A stretch of DNA of 64,000 bases. It comes from Hesseltinella vesiculosa. Its lineage: Eukaryota > Mucoromycota > Mucoromycetes > Mucorales > Cunninghamellaceae. This document shows positions 1-10,956 of the stretch, piece after piece. The number at the start of each line of letters is the position of its first letter. The first letter of the stretch is position 1. Position numbers and translations under genes: made by a program. The notes beneath the pieces are model-generated. The model made no database searches, was not told the DNA's origin, and saw only the letters and a list, made by a program, of their open reading frames with translations. Location of the stretch: NCBI GenBank assembly GCA_002104935.1, contig MCGT01000006.1, positions 620,001-684,000 on the forward strand, read 5' to 3'.

Positions 1-1839
1 TCAAAAAGGTGAGTGTGCTTCTTTGCCAGGTAGCAAGACCGTTACCTTTTTTATTGGCCATGCCTGTCATTTCCATGATTTTCTGGATCACCGTGTCGGA
101 CGCTGGCAAGGGCGTTGGCAGTTTGGCAACAAAGCGGACCGGAATGGTGGGTGCTTTGGTGGTGGCAGACGAAGGCTTGACGAAGCGCAATGGTGGCATA
201 AACGACGGGGATTTGGGTTCGTGGATGATCTTGAGCCCAGACCTGTAAAACGACAAGTCAGCTATGACGTTGTCTTATTTCCTCTAGTGTTTTTTTTTTT
301 TTTTTACCCATCATGTAGGATAGTTTCTTCAGCCTCTTGAAAGTCTACGAGGTAACTGGATCTTTCAGGAGGCAAATACTGTCGCTGGGTCATGGAAGCT
401 TCAAAACCAATGATCAAGCTGCAGGCCGGTAGTAATCCCAGTGGTCGCTTGTCTGTCAACGAAAATAAGGTTAGGTTGATCCCTGATCGTTGGCAGCATG
501 CTCTCCGCCCACTTGCTTTGTTCCATGTCCTTGGCCACCTGATCCCAATCGCATGTTTTGAGGGTTTTCTGCGTCATCCAGTAAGTGATGGCAATACCAG
601 GGGAGCTCAAATTAAGACAAGGAATGCCATGGCCTTCCATGAGCACCTGGGACAGCTGGTTGGACACTTGTAATCTGCCTCAGCAAAAAAAAAAGAAAAG
701 GTGAGGGGGCGCCTTTTCCTTCACAAATAAAATGCTTGCTTACGATTCTTGCTCGGTGATGGTTTTCAAATCTTGAAAGAGATGACGGACAGTGACAAAG
801 AAATCCATCGGCGCATGGGCGACATTCAGGCGGTCCAGCAAAGCTAGCATCTCGAGATTCTGCTTGAAACGGCTGGTATGGTTTTCTTGCAAATGTGACG
901 TCAACAGGCTGTCTAGTTTCTCGTCTTGGTCGTTTTGCAGGTGTTCAGGTACAAACGTGACCTTGGCTCGCTGTACATGGCCGCCGCTTTGGATGTCGAT
1001 CTGTGTCTCAAAAAAGAGGCGTTGGCACGTTTTATAATGAAAAAAAAAAATCGTCTTACGTCAATGACAATCGCTGTACCCCCAAGGGTAATGGTGGTGA
1101 CAGATTTTCCAAGCTCGTCCTGTTGTGAGGTGTCAATAAAGGACACAAGTCTAAGGGAAAAAAGCGGTAAATCAAGGAGGCCGGTTTTTTTTCTTCAGCT
1201 GACAATACCCCATCGATTTTGCTAGCTTTTCCAGTTGATCGGCCTTGTCCTGTGCCGAGTAAGCAGGCTTGTTGTTGAGTGCCTTGTCCAAACAACTGGC
1301 TGATTGCTGGAGTTGTTGGTCGATCAGTAGCACTGTGCTCTGGAGCGTCGCTTGATCCTTTCAAAAGAAGAAACGGGCTATGGTTAAAGCTAGGGGAATG
1401 ACGCTCCATATATTATTGGTTGCTACCTTGAGTTGTGTAAAGTGCTTCTTGAAGGCTGGATCGGTACCAGCACTCATCATATCACCCACATCTGATTCAA
1501 ACTGGGAGCAAATGGACCGTAGTTGATCGATTTGCTGTTTGAATTCATGACGCACCTTGTCGATATTCACAGGGCCAAATGCATGCACATCTAAAAAAAA
1601 GAACAAGAAAAAATGCGCAAAAGAATGGAAGAGAGTGAGAATGGAGCTGATCGAGCACGCGCACACGTTACGAGTAACTTGTTTTTCAGATCAACATTGC
1701 TCTCTCGTTCTTTACCATTGCCAGCCGTGGTTGCATTGGATGTCTTTGTAAGGCTTGGTAAGCGTGACTGGAAGTCGTGCAGGCTGTTTTGTACTTCAAA
1801 GATGGATGTATTGATGGAGCTTCGCTTTTCATTGGACAT
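1..1839 (-). CDS. MED1: Mediator complex subunit MED1 (3' end outside window)
   Basis: This is a subunit of the Mediator middle module, which links transcription factors to RNA polymerase II in the nucleus. The gene starts at the ATG at 1839 (MSNEKRSSINTS) and runs leftward through at least five exons. An N-terminal helical exon (VHAFGPVNIDKVRHEF, about 1605-1430) is followed by a block with the typical MED1 order: GTAIVIDV, ETQIDIQSGGHVQRAKVTF, FKQNLEMLALLDRLN (about 1130-750), MEGHGIPCLNLSSPGIAITYW (660-570), and near the window edge LKIIHEPKSPSFMPPLRF then VRFVAKLPTPLPAS (240-60). These blocks match the order of the conserved MED1 domain as I know it. The first intron could not be fixed exactly, because the donor near 1670 is ambiguous. 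The C-terminus lies before position 1. Family call is from motif order; no search was run. Confidence 0.8.
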
Positions 1840-2831
1840 GCTAAATCTGAACGGCAAAGAAGTGTAAAAAAAAAAAAAAAGAAAAAAAGGTGAAGCGCCT
1901 TTTTGCAGGCGGGTCTTTTTCCTATGGTTGATGGCCGTCTTGCGTTTGTCTCGGTCGTGGGCCACATTTAGAAAATAGACACAAAATCAAAGAGTGATGG
2001 GGGCTCATCGTCAAAAGTGTAAGAAAGCTAGCCAGGTATGAAAAGCTGTGCAGAAGACGGCCGATTCTCCAGTTGGGCAAAGTGGAGCCTACTGGCGTCG
2101 GATTTTGGAATGTGGCCGGTTCTCATGAAAAAAAAAAAAAAATAGGTAGCTGAAAGCACCTTTTGATCGAATGGATCGATGTAAAATTTTGCCTGGGTAC
2201 AAGAAATCTTGAATAGTGACAATGATGAAAAAATCAAGCTGATCGGCCAAGGTTGCCCAGCCAACTTGGCACCACGGACGTTTTGAGAGCTGGCCATTTT
2301 TCCCAGATGATCCCTCGGTCAACCATTGAAAATCCAACTTCAGGCAAGTAGCCTATTGGTGGGGGATAGACAAGGTACCCATTTCAGGCGACTCTGAGCG
2401 CTGATGAAGTGCCAGAGGCATGGACCCAAACTTCGTCATGCGTAAATTTGACGGCAGCTTTCGTTTTGCAAAACGGACGCAGCGAGATAGCTGCTCCTAC
2501 ACTTTCTGTCTCGATGCCAAAGAGCCCTATGAGCAATTTTAAAATGGTGGTTTGTCAACTATCATGGATCGACATTTTTGACTGAAGAGAGCAGCTTTGA
2601 ACTGGGGGTTTTTCTCTCTTTCTTGGCTTGCGTTTTTTTAACTGGATGGCCGACTGAGCGTGCTTTGCCATCGAATAAATAGCCAAGCGTGACAAAGTGG
2701 TATGAAGAGGGCGAGGTGGTCTTGGAGAATCAACATCTGGAAAGGAGACGCATTGAAGGAAGGAAAGAGCCGAGGAGGCGGCTTTATTGGTATTTTGTGA
2801 GGAATGCAATGAGGATGAAATAAATAAGAAG
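1840..2831. other. intergenic region with a diverged dispersed-repeat copy
   Basis: No convincing gene is seen. It holds the 5' leader of MED1, which has several upstream ATGs and a poly-T run, and the 3' flank of the DMT transporter. Positions 2124-2290 match one arm of the inverted-repeat element at 46.9-47.5 kb, including an identical 17-mer aaggttgcccagccaac. Confidence 0.5.
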
Positions 2832-4123
2832 CTATTCAGAGTAGAGTCGTTCACGACTTTGCTTTTTCCGCGTGGCTTGGTATCTGGCCAAATGAATGGC
2901 ACGAAGCTGGAGTTGATGTAGGCCAAAAGCAGTCGTGGAAAGGGCAATGAGGACCGCCCCGTAGGCAACATGGCCGTCGGGCAGCTCATGGAACCCAAAC
3001 CAGCCACCGATCAGCGCAAAAACCATGTCCGTAACATGTGATCCAAGACCAAGGCCGGTTGGGGTCCATTTCAGGCTAAGAGTGAGAGGAAGATGAGCAG
3101 GGTGAATGTCGCAACCTCCATTTTGAGTCGCCCGAGGACTTACCCAAGATGCAAAAAGCATTGGCCAATAAATGCAAACAGGCCAACCAAGACCAGGGAA
3201 ATAAAGGGCAGGTCGTTGGTATCAGGGGACGGGAACACCCACCGCTGAAAGACAAACCAGCCAGGTGGGCTGATGAGCATGGACAGGACGCCAAAGTAGG
3301 CTGAGTGGACAAGGAAATGCGTGCCTTTGCCGATCTTTCGCACAGTCAAAAAGGAGAAGGCAGCCATGACAGCCCCGCCGAGTGCGCAGGCATGGCCCAG
3401 GCGGACCGAAGTGGAGATAAAGCTGAAGCGTGACCACAGGTTAGGCTGGGTAATCAGCGTGACGCCTACTATGCTGCCCAGTGTGTAAAGAGCGTCCCAG
3501 CCTGTCAAGCGATCCTCCAGAACCACCGCGCCAATCACAAAGGTGAAGACAGGGCCTAGGAAAAACAAACCTGAGGCAGCCATTAAAAAAAAAAAAGTGA
3601 GCAGCAAGTCAAACACAAACGGGGTTTTTGTTTTACCAGTGGCTTCCAGCAAGGGGATCGATGTCAAGCTGTAAAAAAAGAGCGACAGGCCGAGGGCCAT
3701 GAACAGGCCACGTAGCACTAGCCAGCGCCGGATGCCGGGGCGGCCTAAAGGATTGATGCGGAGCACGAGACAAGCCGACAGCGACAGCAGTAGCTGCACA
3801 ATGGAGCGAGCAAACACGATTTCAAAGGAGCCAAATCGGCCCTGCCAGCAGATTTTAACACACATGGCCATGGCTGTGAAGAACATGGACGATAAGATCA
3901 AGCTGAATAGCCCCAGATATTCCTTGTGGCGTTGAGGGGCCTCATTATGAAACGACAAGCCCATCGTCAGTTTGACAAGAGCGGCGTCATACGACCGAGC
4001 CACCAACGGGGATGATTCGTGCACGATGGAAAAGGTTGTTGGCATGGGTGTGGTGCCATGGCCGTGTGATTGGGTATAGTTGTTTGCGTCGGTTTGTATC
4101 TTTTCGTCTTTCTTTTTCTTCAT
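2832..4123 (-). CDS. DMT-superfamily (EamA/SLC35G-like) membrane transporter
   Basis: This is a polytopic membrane protein of the drug/metabolite transporter superfamily; the substrate is unknown. Three exons (4123-3637, 3570-3144, 3075-2832) join to 385 residues, the usual size for the family. After a hydrophilic N-terminus of about 75 residues come roughly ten hydrophobic segments in the two-EamA-repeat pattern. Family-like signatures are FGSFEIVFARSIVQLLLS in the first repeat, SLTSIPLLEATG before intron 1, and GLFFLGPVFTFVIGAVVLEDRLTGWDAL after it (the F-T-xxxx-xxLxE-rxxxxD pattern). The C-terminal repeat has FALIGGWFGFHELPDGHVAYGAVLIALS. The start was chosen as the first ATG; a TTG further upstream is not credible in a fungus. 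It is divergent from the alginate-lyase gene across 1 kb. Confidence 0.75.
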
Positions 4124-4996
4124 TGTAAAAAAAAATAACTCAATTAGAAAAAAAAACCAAGAAAGAGAAAAAGGCAAATCAGCTCATGAGCCAAGAGAAT
4201 AAGCATCGCAGCCAATCAGGAAGACAATGCAATTTGTGTTACTAAAGGCACTGTGCTGATGATGGTCAACGTAGGGCCAGTAAAAAAAACGGCTTTTTAC
4301 AATCATCGCACTCGACACGATGGGGGGGGGGGAGGCTAGGAGATGCAATGGCCAAGACGTAAAGGGTAGAGGTCGGTCAAGGCCGTCCTAACAGCCATCC
4401 GACCAGGTGTCTTTTTCTTGCCTGTTTGCCCAGAGGGGTGGTGCGTTTTGATCTGAAACAAATGGGAGAGATTGGAGTGCCGTGAGCAGTGGTGATAGGC
4501 GTGACATAGAGCGCGTCCAGGCTTGAGAAGAAGTACCCTGTCTGGCCATTCGGTTAAAAAAAACGACATTTTGGAAGCTGATTGGTGAATTCAGACTGCG
4601 AGCATGACTGTACCGTGTCGCCGCTTCTCATTGGCTTTTTGTCTCTTTCTTGTACAGTATTTGTTTTATGCACAAGTTGAGCAACATTTTGAACGTCGTG
4701 CCTGCATCGTCCCAACCTGACACATTTCTTGATGTTTCCCTTCAGTGTGAGTGAGGGTGATGCATCCTGTCAAAAACGATGTGTTTGTTCGTTTATCACT
4801 TGGCTGCACAGGGTTTTGATTGGATGCTGATCTCTTTTTGCCAATGGTTGCATGAGGGCTCCCTTTTTTTTCAAACAGTTTCAAAAAAGGTGACTTTTTT
4901 CCTTTGGGGGTTATTGTCTTTCTTGGCATGACAGGCAACCATGGTCATTAAGGATGCGAACTTCTAACAAAAGCATGCTAAACCGCCGAGCTGGGC

Positions 4997-5027
<31 letters not shown>

Positions 5028-5127
5028 AACATCGGGCTTGGTGTCAGTTTTTCTACGAGCTTTTTTTTTCTTTCTTCTTGGCATTCATCATTGCGCTTTT
5101 CTTCCATTAGCCAGCTAAAGAGAAGGA
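4124..5127. other. 1-kb divergent intergenic/promoter region
   Basis: This lies between two divergent genes. It has no coding signal I trust; two short reverse-strand frames (4336-4569, 4666-4938) show no family features. It contains a G9 run at 4322, a T tract of about 24 at 5000-5025, and a short tRNA-like stretch at 4943-4998. Confidence 0.4.
4943..4998 (-). other. tRNA-like fragment (possible relic or SINE head)
   Basis: On the reverse strand a 56-nt stretch reads like a shortened tRNA: CAGCTCGGCGG resembles a pol III A box, and AGTTCGCATCC, 21 nt further on, resembles a B box. It is about 15 nt shorter than a tRNA, and no proper T-stem can be paired. I regard it as a degenerate tRNA or tRNA-derived repeat, if it is real at all. 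Confidence 0.2.
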
Positions 5128-6526
5128 ATGGGACCAAGAAAGCCAGAGATTGAATATGTTGATTTAAACAAAGTCAAGGTGGCAATCAGCCGCCATGATG
5201 ACCGTACTGTTGCTGCGCTGGGGGAGCTCAAGAAACTCGCCAATGGCGCACTGAAAAAAGGCCCTTTCAGCATTGTCACGGATAAAAAGGCGCCCCATAT
5301 TGCTGCCTCTAACGACCCTCATGACTTTCTCTCTTATGCACCGTAAGGCGTTTTATTGAATAGATGGGCACGTCTAACCACGCTTTCATGCCAACAGTTA
5401 TTTTTGGCCCTCGGTAAAACTGACAAGACATGGGTAGGCCACTCAACCTTTTTAACTATCAAATAGGAGACGGGCGATGGCAAGTATGTTCGACACGATG
5501 GCAAAAGAAATCCCGGTAAGAAGAGAAAGAATCGCCAAGGATGCGTAGCCCTGACCGTTCTCTTTGGCTCCTTCAAAGATGTGAAGTTGGTGGGTGATCA
5601 GCAGCAGCTGGAGCAAATGGCTGAGCAGGTGTTCTACCTGTGTTTGGGATATTTGGTGTTTGGAACCCCGGCTTATGCACAGCATGCCACACATCTGCTG
5701 CAAGTGTTTTTTCTCGATGAAGCTACGCGGATGAATCCAAACGTGAACTATGGCCAAGTCATTCGTGGCACGACCAATCCCTCGGGTATCGGTCGTGCCG
5801 AAGGCATCATGAGCACACGCGTGTAAGACCTACGGCATGAGATGGCTCACAAAAAAAAAGATAACCTGTTTTTTTTTATCCCCCCCCCCGCTTAGCCTGG
5901 CTCAAGTGGCCAATGTGGTGCCAGCTTTGGAAGGGGACGCAGGCTATCAGGTGATTGCCGATCCCTTGAAGCAATGGTTTCAAAGCTACGTGGACTGGTT
6001 GATTCTCAGCGACATGGGGAAGAAGGAATATGCATCGAAAAACAACCATTGCACTTGGTATCTCGTGCAGGTGGTGACGATCGGCATGACGTTTGGCAAT
6101 TCTGCCTGTCAAGAAAAGGTGCGGTCGATGCTTGCTTCGTTCCTCGGTCGCCAAGTGCCACATCATATCGACAGTGAGACGGGCGACCAGCCTTTGGAAT
6201 CGGCACGGACAAGGCCCTATCACTACCTTGTCTTCAATCTGCAGGCGCTACTGTACTTGACCGATTGGGCACGTTGCCATCCTGTCCGACCACCTTGGCC
6301 ACTGCAGGAGCCCTTGATGAAGCTGGCTGTCGATCATTTGGTGGATTATGATGTGACCTACACAAAGGAAGACATGACCGAGGCTGTACCGTTGCTACGG
6401 ACCATGCAAGCCCGCCTGGCCAAGCACCATGCTCCCTACCATGCATTTTATGAAAAAGCGTGCCAAAGTGACAGTGCAGAAAAGATCTCAGGGCCAAAGC
6501 ATCAGATCTGCTATCTTTGGTCGTGA
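5128..6526 (+). CDS. alginate lyase domain protein (PF05426-type fold)
   Basis: This is a predicted polysaccharide-lyase-like (alpha/alpha)-toroid protein; the true substrate is unknown. Five exons (5128-5342, 5398-5413, 5467-5515, 5579-5822, 5896-6526) join exactly to 384 residues. Family hallmarks in order: ASNDPHDFLSYAPYFWPS, GDGKYVRHDGKRNP, the NNH catalytic-type motif in KNNHCTWYLVQ, and RPYHYLVFNLQALLYLTDWA, which corresponds to the family's YxxFNLxAL block. Exon 2 is a 16-nt microexon coding YFWPS. The start at 5128 follows an in-frame stop at 5116. The N-terminus (MGPRKPEIEYVDLNK) has no signal peptide, unlike secreted members, so the protein is cytosolic, or an upstream exon ending at the AG at 5110 supplies a signal. 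Many family members degrade uronic-acid polymers; mucoralean cell walls contain glucuronans, so a wall-related substrate is my inference. Confidence 0.85.
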
Positions 6527-6753
6527 AGACGAAAAAGGGCTAATTTTTTTTTATTGGCATTGGTGAGAAAAAAAAAATAAAATCACCAGTAACAATTATT
6601 TTGACGGGGGTGAGAGAGAATCATAGACATGGACATACGGCAAAATCGGGCAAGAGGTTCATCGATAGGCATAAAAGCGATAAGTTTTTTTTTTCTTTTT
6701 TTTTTTTGTGGTGGGGTTGAGGATATGGCGTGTCCAGAGGAGGGGAAAAGTAA

Positions 6754-8579
6754 TTATTCTTCATCCAAGACTTGATCTTCTTCCAAGTAATCGTCTTCGT
6801 CTTCCAAGTAATCCTCGTCGGCACCAACTTCCTAAAAGGTCGGGAAAAAAAAAGTGAGCAAAAACTCAGGGGAACCAGGGGCTGGGCTTACTTGATATTG
6901 TTGGTATTCAGAGACCAGATCGTGCATGTTGGATTCAGCTTCGGTGAATTCCATTTCGTCCATGCCTTCACCCGTGTACCAGTGCATAAAGGCCTTGCGC
7001 TTGAACATGGCGGTGAATTGTTCGTTGACACGCTTGAAGAGTTCTTGGATGGCGGTGCTGTTGCCAATAAAGGTGCCGCTCATCTTGAGGCCGGCAGGAG
7101 GGATGTCACAGAGCGAGGTCTTTACGCTGTTGGGGATCCATTCAACAAAGTACGACGAGTTCTTTTGTTGGACAGCCAACATTTGGTTTTCGACTTCCTT
7201 GGTGGACAGGCGACCGCGGAAGATGGCACCGACGGTCAAGTAGCGGCCATGGCGAGGGTCGCAGGCAGCCATCATGTTGCGGGCGTCAAACATTTGGGCA
7301 GTCATTTCAGGCACGCTGATGTTGCGGTATTGTTGAGAGCCAAAGGCGGTCAAAGGAGCAAAGCCAACCATGAAGAAATGAAGACGAGGGAAGGGGACTG
7401 TGTGGGGAAAAGAAAACGATGAGCACGTCGTTTTTCAATCTCGTTCAGATCTCCTTTTTTTGCCACGTACCCATGTTGACAAACAGTTTGCGCAGATCGG
7501 CGTTGAGTTGGCCAGGGAAACGAAGCGAGGTCGAGACACCGGACATGACGGCAGACACCAGCTGATTCAATTCAGCATAGCCGGGGTTGGACAACTTGAG
7601 GGTGCGGAAGCAGATATCATAGAGGGCTTCGTTGTCGATACAGAAGGTAGCGTCACAGTTTTCGACGAGTTGATGGACAGACAAGACGGCGTTGTAGGGT
7701 TCGACGACGGTATCCGACACCTTGGGTGAAGGGACGACAGAGTAGGTACAGAGCATCCGGTCGGGGTATTCTTCGCGGATTTTGGACAGCAAGAGCGAGC
7801 CCAGACCGGAACCGGTACCACCACCGAGCGAGTGGGCAAGTTGGAAACCTTGCAAACAGTCAGTGTGTTCGGCTTCCTTGCGGATCATGTCCAGGACAGA
7901 TTCGACCAATTCGGCACCTTCGGTGTAGTAGCCTTTAGCCCAGGCGTTACCAGCACCGTTTTGTCCAAAAATGAAGTTGTCGGGGCGGAACAATTTGCCG
8001 TAGGCAGAGCTACGGATGGAGTCCATGGTGGCAGGTTCCAGATCCACAAGCACAGCACTAAAATGGCCATGGCAAAGGGCAAAGCTATCAGGCACTGCCA
8101 CGCTTGTTTTCTTAATTTTAATTTACCGAGGCACGTATTTTCCAGATGAACCTTCGTTGTAATACACGTTGATGCGTTCTAATTGGAGATCATTTTCACC
8201 ACTAGGAAAAAAAAAAAAGTGAGCCGTCAAAGGATGTTTTTTTTTCCCCTTGCACCTCCTGGTTCACCCTGTCATCCCTTGAACATATTTGTTTATTTTT
8301 ATGTTCCACTCGACTCACGCTGAAGAGCGTTTGGTGTTAGCTTACCAGTAAGTACCGGATTCATCAATGCCGTGTTCTTGGCTGATCGTTTCCCAGAATT
8401 TTTGACCAATCTACAGGTAATACATGGTAAACTATGAGTGCCCTGTCAACGTTGTCTAATAAAAAGAGTTACTTGGTTCCCGCATTGACCTAAAAGATGA
8501 AGAAGAAATAAACAACGCGTCTGTTCAATGATAAGACTGTCCACCACTTACCGGCTTGAACGTGAATGATTTCTCTCAT
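6754..8579 (-). CDS. TUB2: beta-tubulin
   Basis: This is the beta subunit of the microtubule heterodimer. Seven exons (8579-8552, 8489-8473, 8410-8346, 8201-8127, 8057-7471, 7397-6892, 6831-6754) join to 451 residues, normal for the family. Visible signatures: the N-terminal MREI autoregulatory tetrapeptide, QAGQCGNQ split by a 17-nt microexon, the GTP-binding GGGTGSG at 140-146, and an acidic tail ending in DQVLDEE. Residue 198 is Ala (ENCDATF), residue 167 is Tyr (CTYSVV), and residue 200 is Phe. Most fungi have Glu198 and Phe167, and changes at these two sites are the classic benzimidazole-resistance substitutions. Introns cluster at the 5' end, as in many fungal beta-tubulins. Identity is certain; paralogue status is unknown. 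Confidence 0.98.
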
Positions 8580-9051
8580 GTTGATGATATAACAAAAGCT
8601 AGAAGTAAAAAGGATACAATGACTAGCAGAAAAAGATGAAGTAAAAAAAAAAAAAGAAAAAGGAACAGAGAGACAAGAACACACACAAAAAAAAAGGGGG
8701 TTGGAGAAAAAAAGGAGCACCCAGTCCTAAAATGGAGTCTGAGTTTTAAACCGGCAAGCCAAAACGAAAGAAAAAAAAGATTGTTCAACGACAATGCAAT
8801 GTAGGAGATTAACACTCCACTGCCCCCCTGCCTAACTCTTTTCTACTGCAATCCCCGTCCACGTTCTTTCAATTTATTGCTTTGGTCTCTCAAACATACA
8901 AACCGTTTTACCACATGCAAATACCCAAAAATGGCCCAACCCTCGTCGCACAATTCTGATGATGTCGTCCTCCAAACACTCTTTTGAACGGTTACACCCA
9001 AGGCAAAAAAAAAAAAGTCAACTTTATTTCAAAAAGAGATGGGGGGGGGGT
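8580..9051. promoter_or_regulatory. beta-tubulin 5' region
   Basis: This is 472 bp upstream of the beta-tubulin ATG and downstream of the O-fucosyltransferase-like gene. It is rich in A runs on the plus strand (T runs on the coding strand) at 8642-8655 and 8690-8700. A G10 run lies at 9041-9050. No coding signal is seen. Confidence 0.4.
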
Positions 9052-10565
9052 TTATGCATGAAGGTTGAATGTATCCATGAGTGACACGATGTGGTATTTT
9101 TGTTGTTGATAGGCTTGATTGCGGTCATATTGAATGCGGCGGGTGAAGCTGGACACCTTACCACATTGGCCAGCTTTGCCATAAAGGAACCAGTCGGAAC
9201 GGATGGCAACCAGTTTGTCGACGATGCCCAGCACACTACGATCGGTGGGGGCAGTGGGGTGGTGGACTGGCACGAGATTCCAGTTGGACATGGGCAGTTG
9301 ATCGGTGGGTATCTTGTCGGTAGGCAGGACGGTGGTCAAAGTGACATTCACATGCTCGTAGAGGTATCGGATGGCATCATGATGGTTGGCAGTGAGTTCA
9401 GATTGTTTGAAGGACATGGATTCTGGGCGAGCTCCGGGGGCTTGCAGCAGATGCGGGTAATCGGTCAACAGGAACACGTTCTTGGTCGCTGATGCGTTTT
9501 GGTCGATGGTGCTGATTTTCTTCACCAGGGAGTGAGCACAAGGCACCAGGTTGGACACAGGCTCAAGCATCTCCATACGCCAATGCACAGCAACAAAGGG
9601 AGACAACTGGGCGGCAATGTTGTCGGCCAGGGCATGCCAGCGAGGGTGGTAATCAATCGGCACTTCCGCACGAGGATCCTTGATGTAACCAAAGCGGCGA
9701 TCGTAGTACAGGTGGATCACGTCCAGACCATCAGGGACTTGGGGGTTGTTCCTGTCTTGCAAGACCTTGGCCAGGATGGCTGCGTGGTCACCCTTGCGCC
9801 GGGACTCGTTTTCGGGGTCTTCCAAGCGGAACCGGTACCGTGGCCGGCCTTCCATGTTGAAGCGCTGATCCATACAGTTGGCCACCGGAATGGTGGATGT
9901 GACGCCGGGTAATTCAATAGAGATCTCTTGGGCGGTGGGCAGTTGTTCCAGTGCCTGACGTTCCTTGGTCCAGGCCAAGAAGTCGCGCATGGTGATGTAC
10001 TTGAAGCTATCCTTGTTGTTGTCCAGCCAGCCGTGGTCATAGTAGTAATCAAAAGCATAGTGGCGGCAGGCACCCAGGTGAGAGCTGTGAACGTTTGGTA
10101 GTACAATGATTCGGTCCAGCCTGCCGGATAAAAAGGCCAATTGGCGAAAGTGGAATTGGGCCTTGGATTCTGACATCGAAATCAAAAAACAAGTGAGTTA
10201 CGGTGGATGCCAAAGTGGATGGAAGAAAAGCAGCGGAAATCAAGAAGTGTCTTACCTTGTTCTGTGATCATCATGGGCAAAAGGAATCGACAAGTGTCGT
10301 TGCCACAGTATTTTTGATTGACTTTACGGAGTGCCTGGGTGGGATCGACGGAAGGCATGTCGATGGCTTGGTACTGGCTGTTGTCGTCTAGGCCATGGGA
10401 GGGGCGCACATAGACATATTTTTCGAGATCTTGATTGTGGTCAGGCACCACAGGCTGAGTCCATTCCACTTGCGTTTCAGACACACAAGTGATGAAGTAG
10501 CCAATAGCAAACAGTGTACATAGGAGAACGAGTGTCCTTCGATAAGACCTTGGAACGGCTGGCAT
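9052..10565 (-). CDS. type II membrane protein, O-fucosyltransferase-like glycosyltransferase
   Basis: This is a predicted Golgi/ER luminal glycosyltransferase. Two exons (10565-10256, 10169-9052) join to 475 residues. Residues about 10-28 (RTLVLLCTLFAIGYFITCV) form a single N-terminal signal anchor. The luminal part contains FLSGRLDRIIVLPNVH near the start and FVAVHWRMEML at about residue 292, which resembles the conserved A(I/V)HxR motif of the GDP-fucose O-fucosyltransferase group. The block NVFLLTDYP further on resembles the family's 'v(f/y)laTD' strand. Cysteines (YCGNDTC, ANCMDQ, VPCAHS, GQCGK) fit a disulfide-bonded luminal domain. I cannot name the acceptor. The start is the first ATG, just before the anchor; an upstream TTG was rejected. 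It is divergent from XRCC4 across 391 bp. Confidence 0.6.
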
Positions 10566-10956
10566 CAGCAATAAATAAAAGATCGGAACGGATGGGTTTT
10601 ATGAAGGAGAGGAAGGGACCGTGATGGGATGAAAGAGAAGTGAAGAATGAAAAAGGAGAAGAACCAAAAAAAAAAAGTTTTGGGCCTTTTTTTTTTTCTG
10701 CCCCCGCAATGACCAAAACTGTTCCTTTGTGTCACACGACAAATTAAAACCATTGAAATGGCTAAATGGGACAGTGTTTTTGATCTTGGCAAAATCCTGG
10801 GCCCTGCAAGCAAAACCAATAGGCACGCTACCGCACACGATCGAACGATCTGTCATAGGCACAGTAAATAGTCGCGGTACCAAAAAAAAAAAAAAAAAAA
10901 AACGCAGGCGGCGGGTTTTTTTTTATTTATTACACTTCATCATTGCTTTTTTATTC
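10566..10956. promoter_or_regulatory. bidirectional promoter between glycosyltransferase and XRCC4
   Basis: This is a 391-bp gap between two divergent genes. It contains ACCAATAGG at about 10815 (a CCAAT-type element) and an A20-like tract at 10880-10901 followed by a T run at 10917-10925. No gene is seen. Confidence 0.35.

Noticed and set aside
2555..3007. 150-codon reverse frame near the DMT transporter
   Set aside because: It overlaps the last transporter exon in another frame and lacks features; the transporter frame has proper membrane segments.
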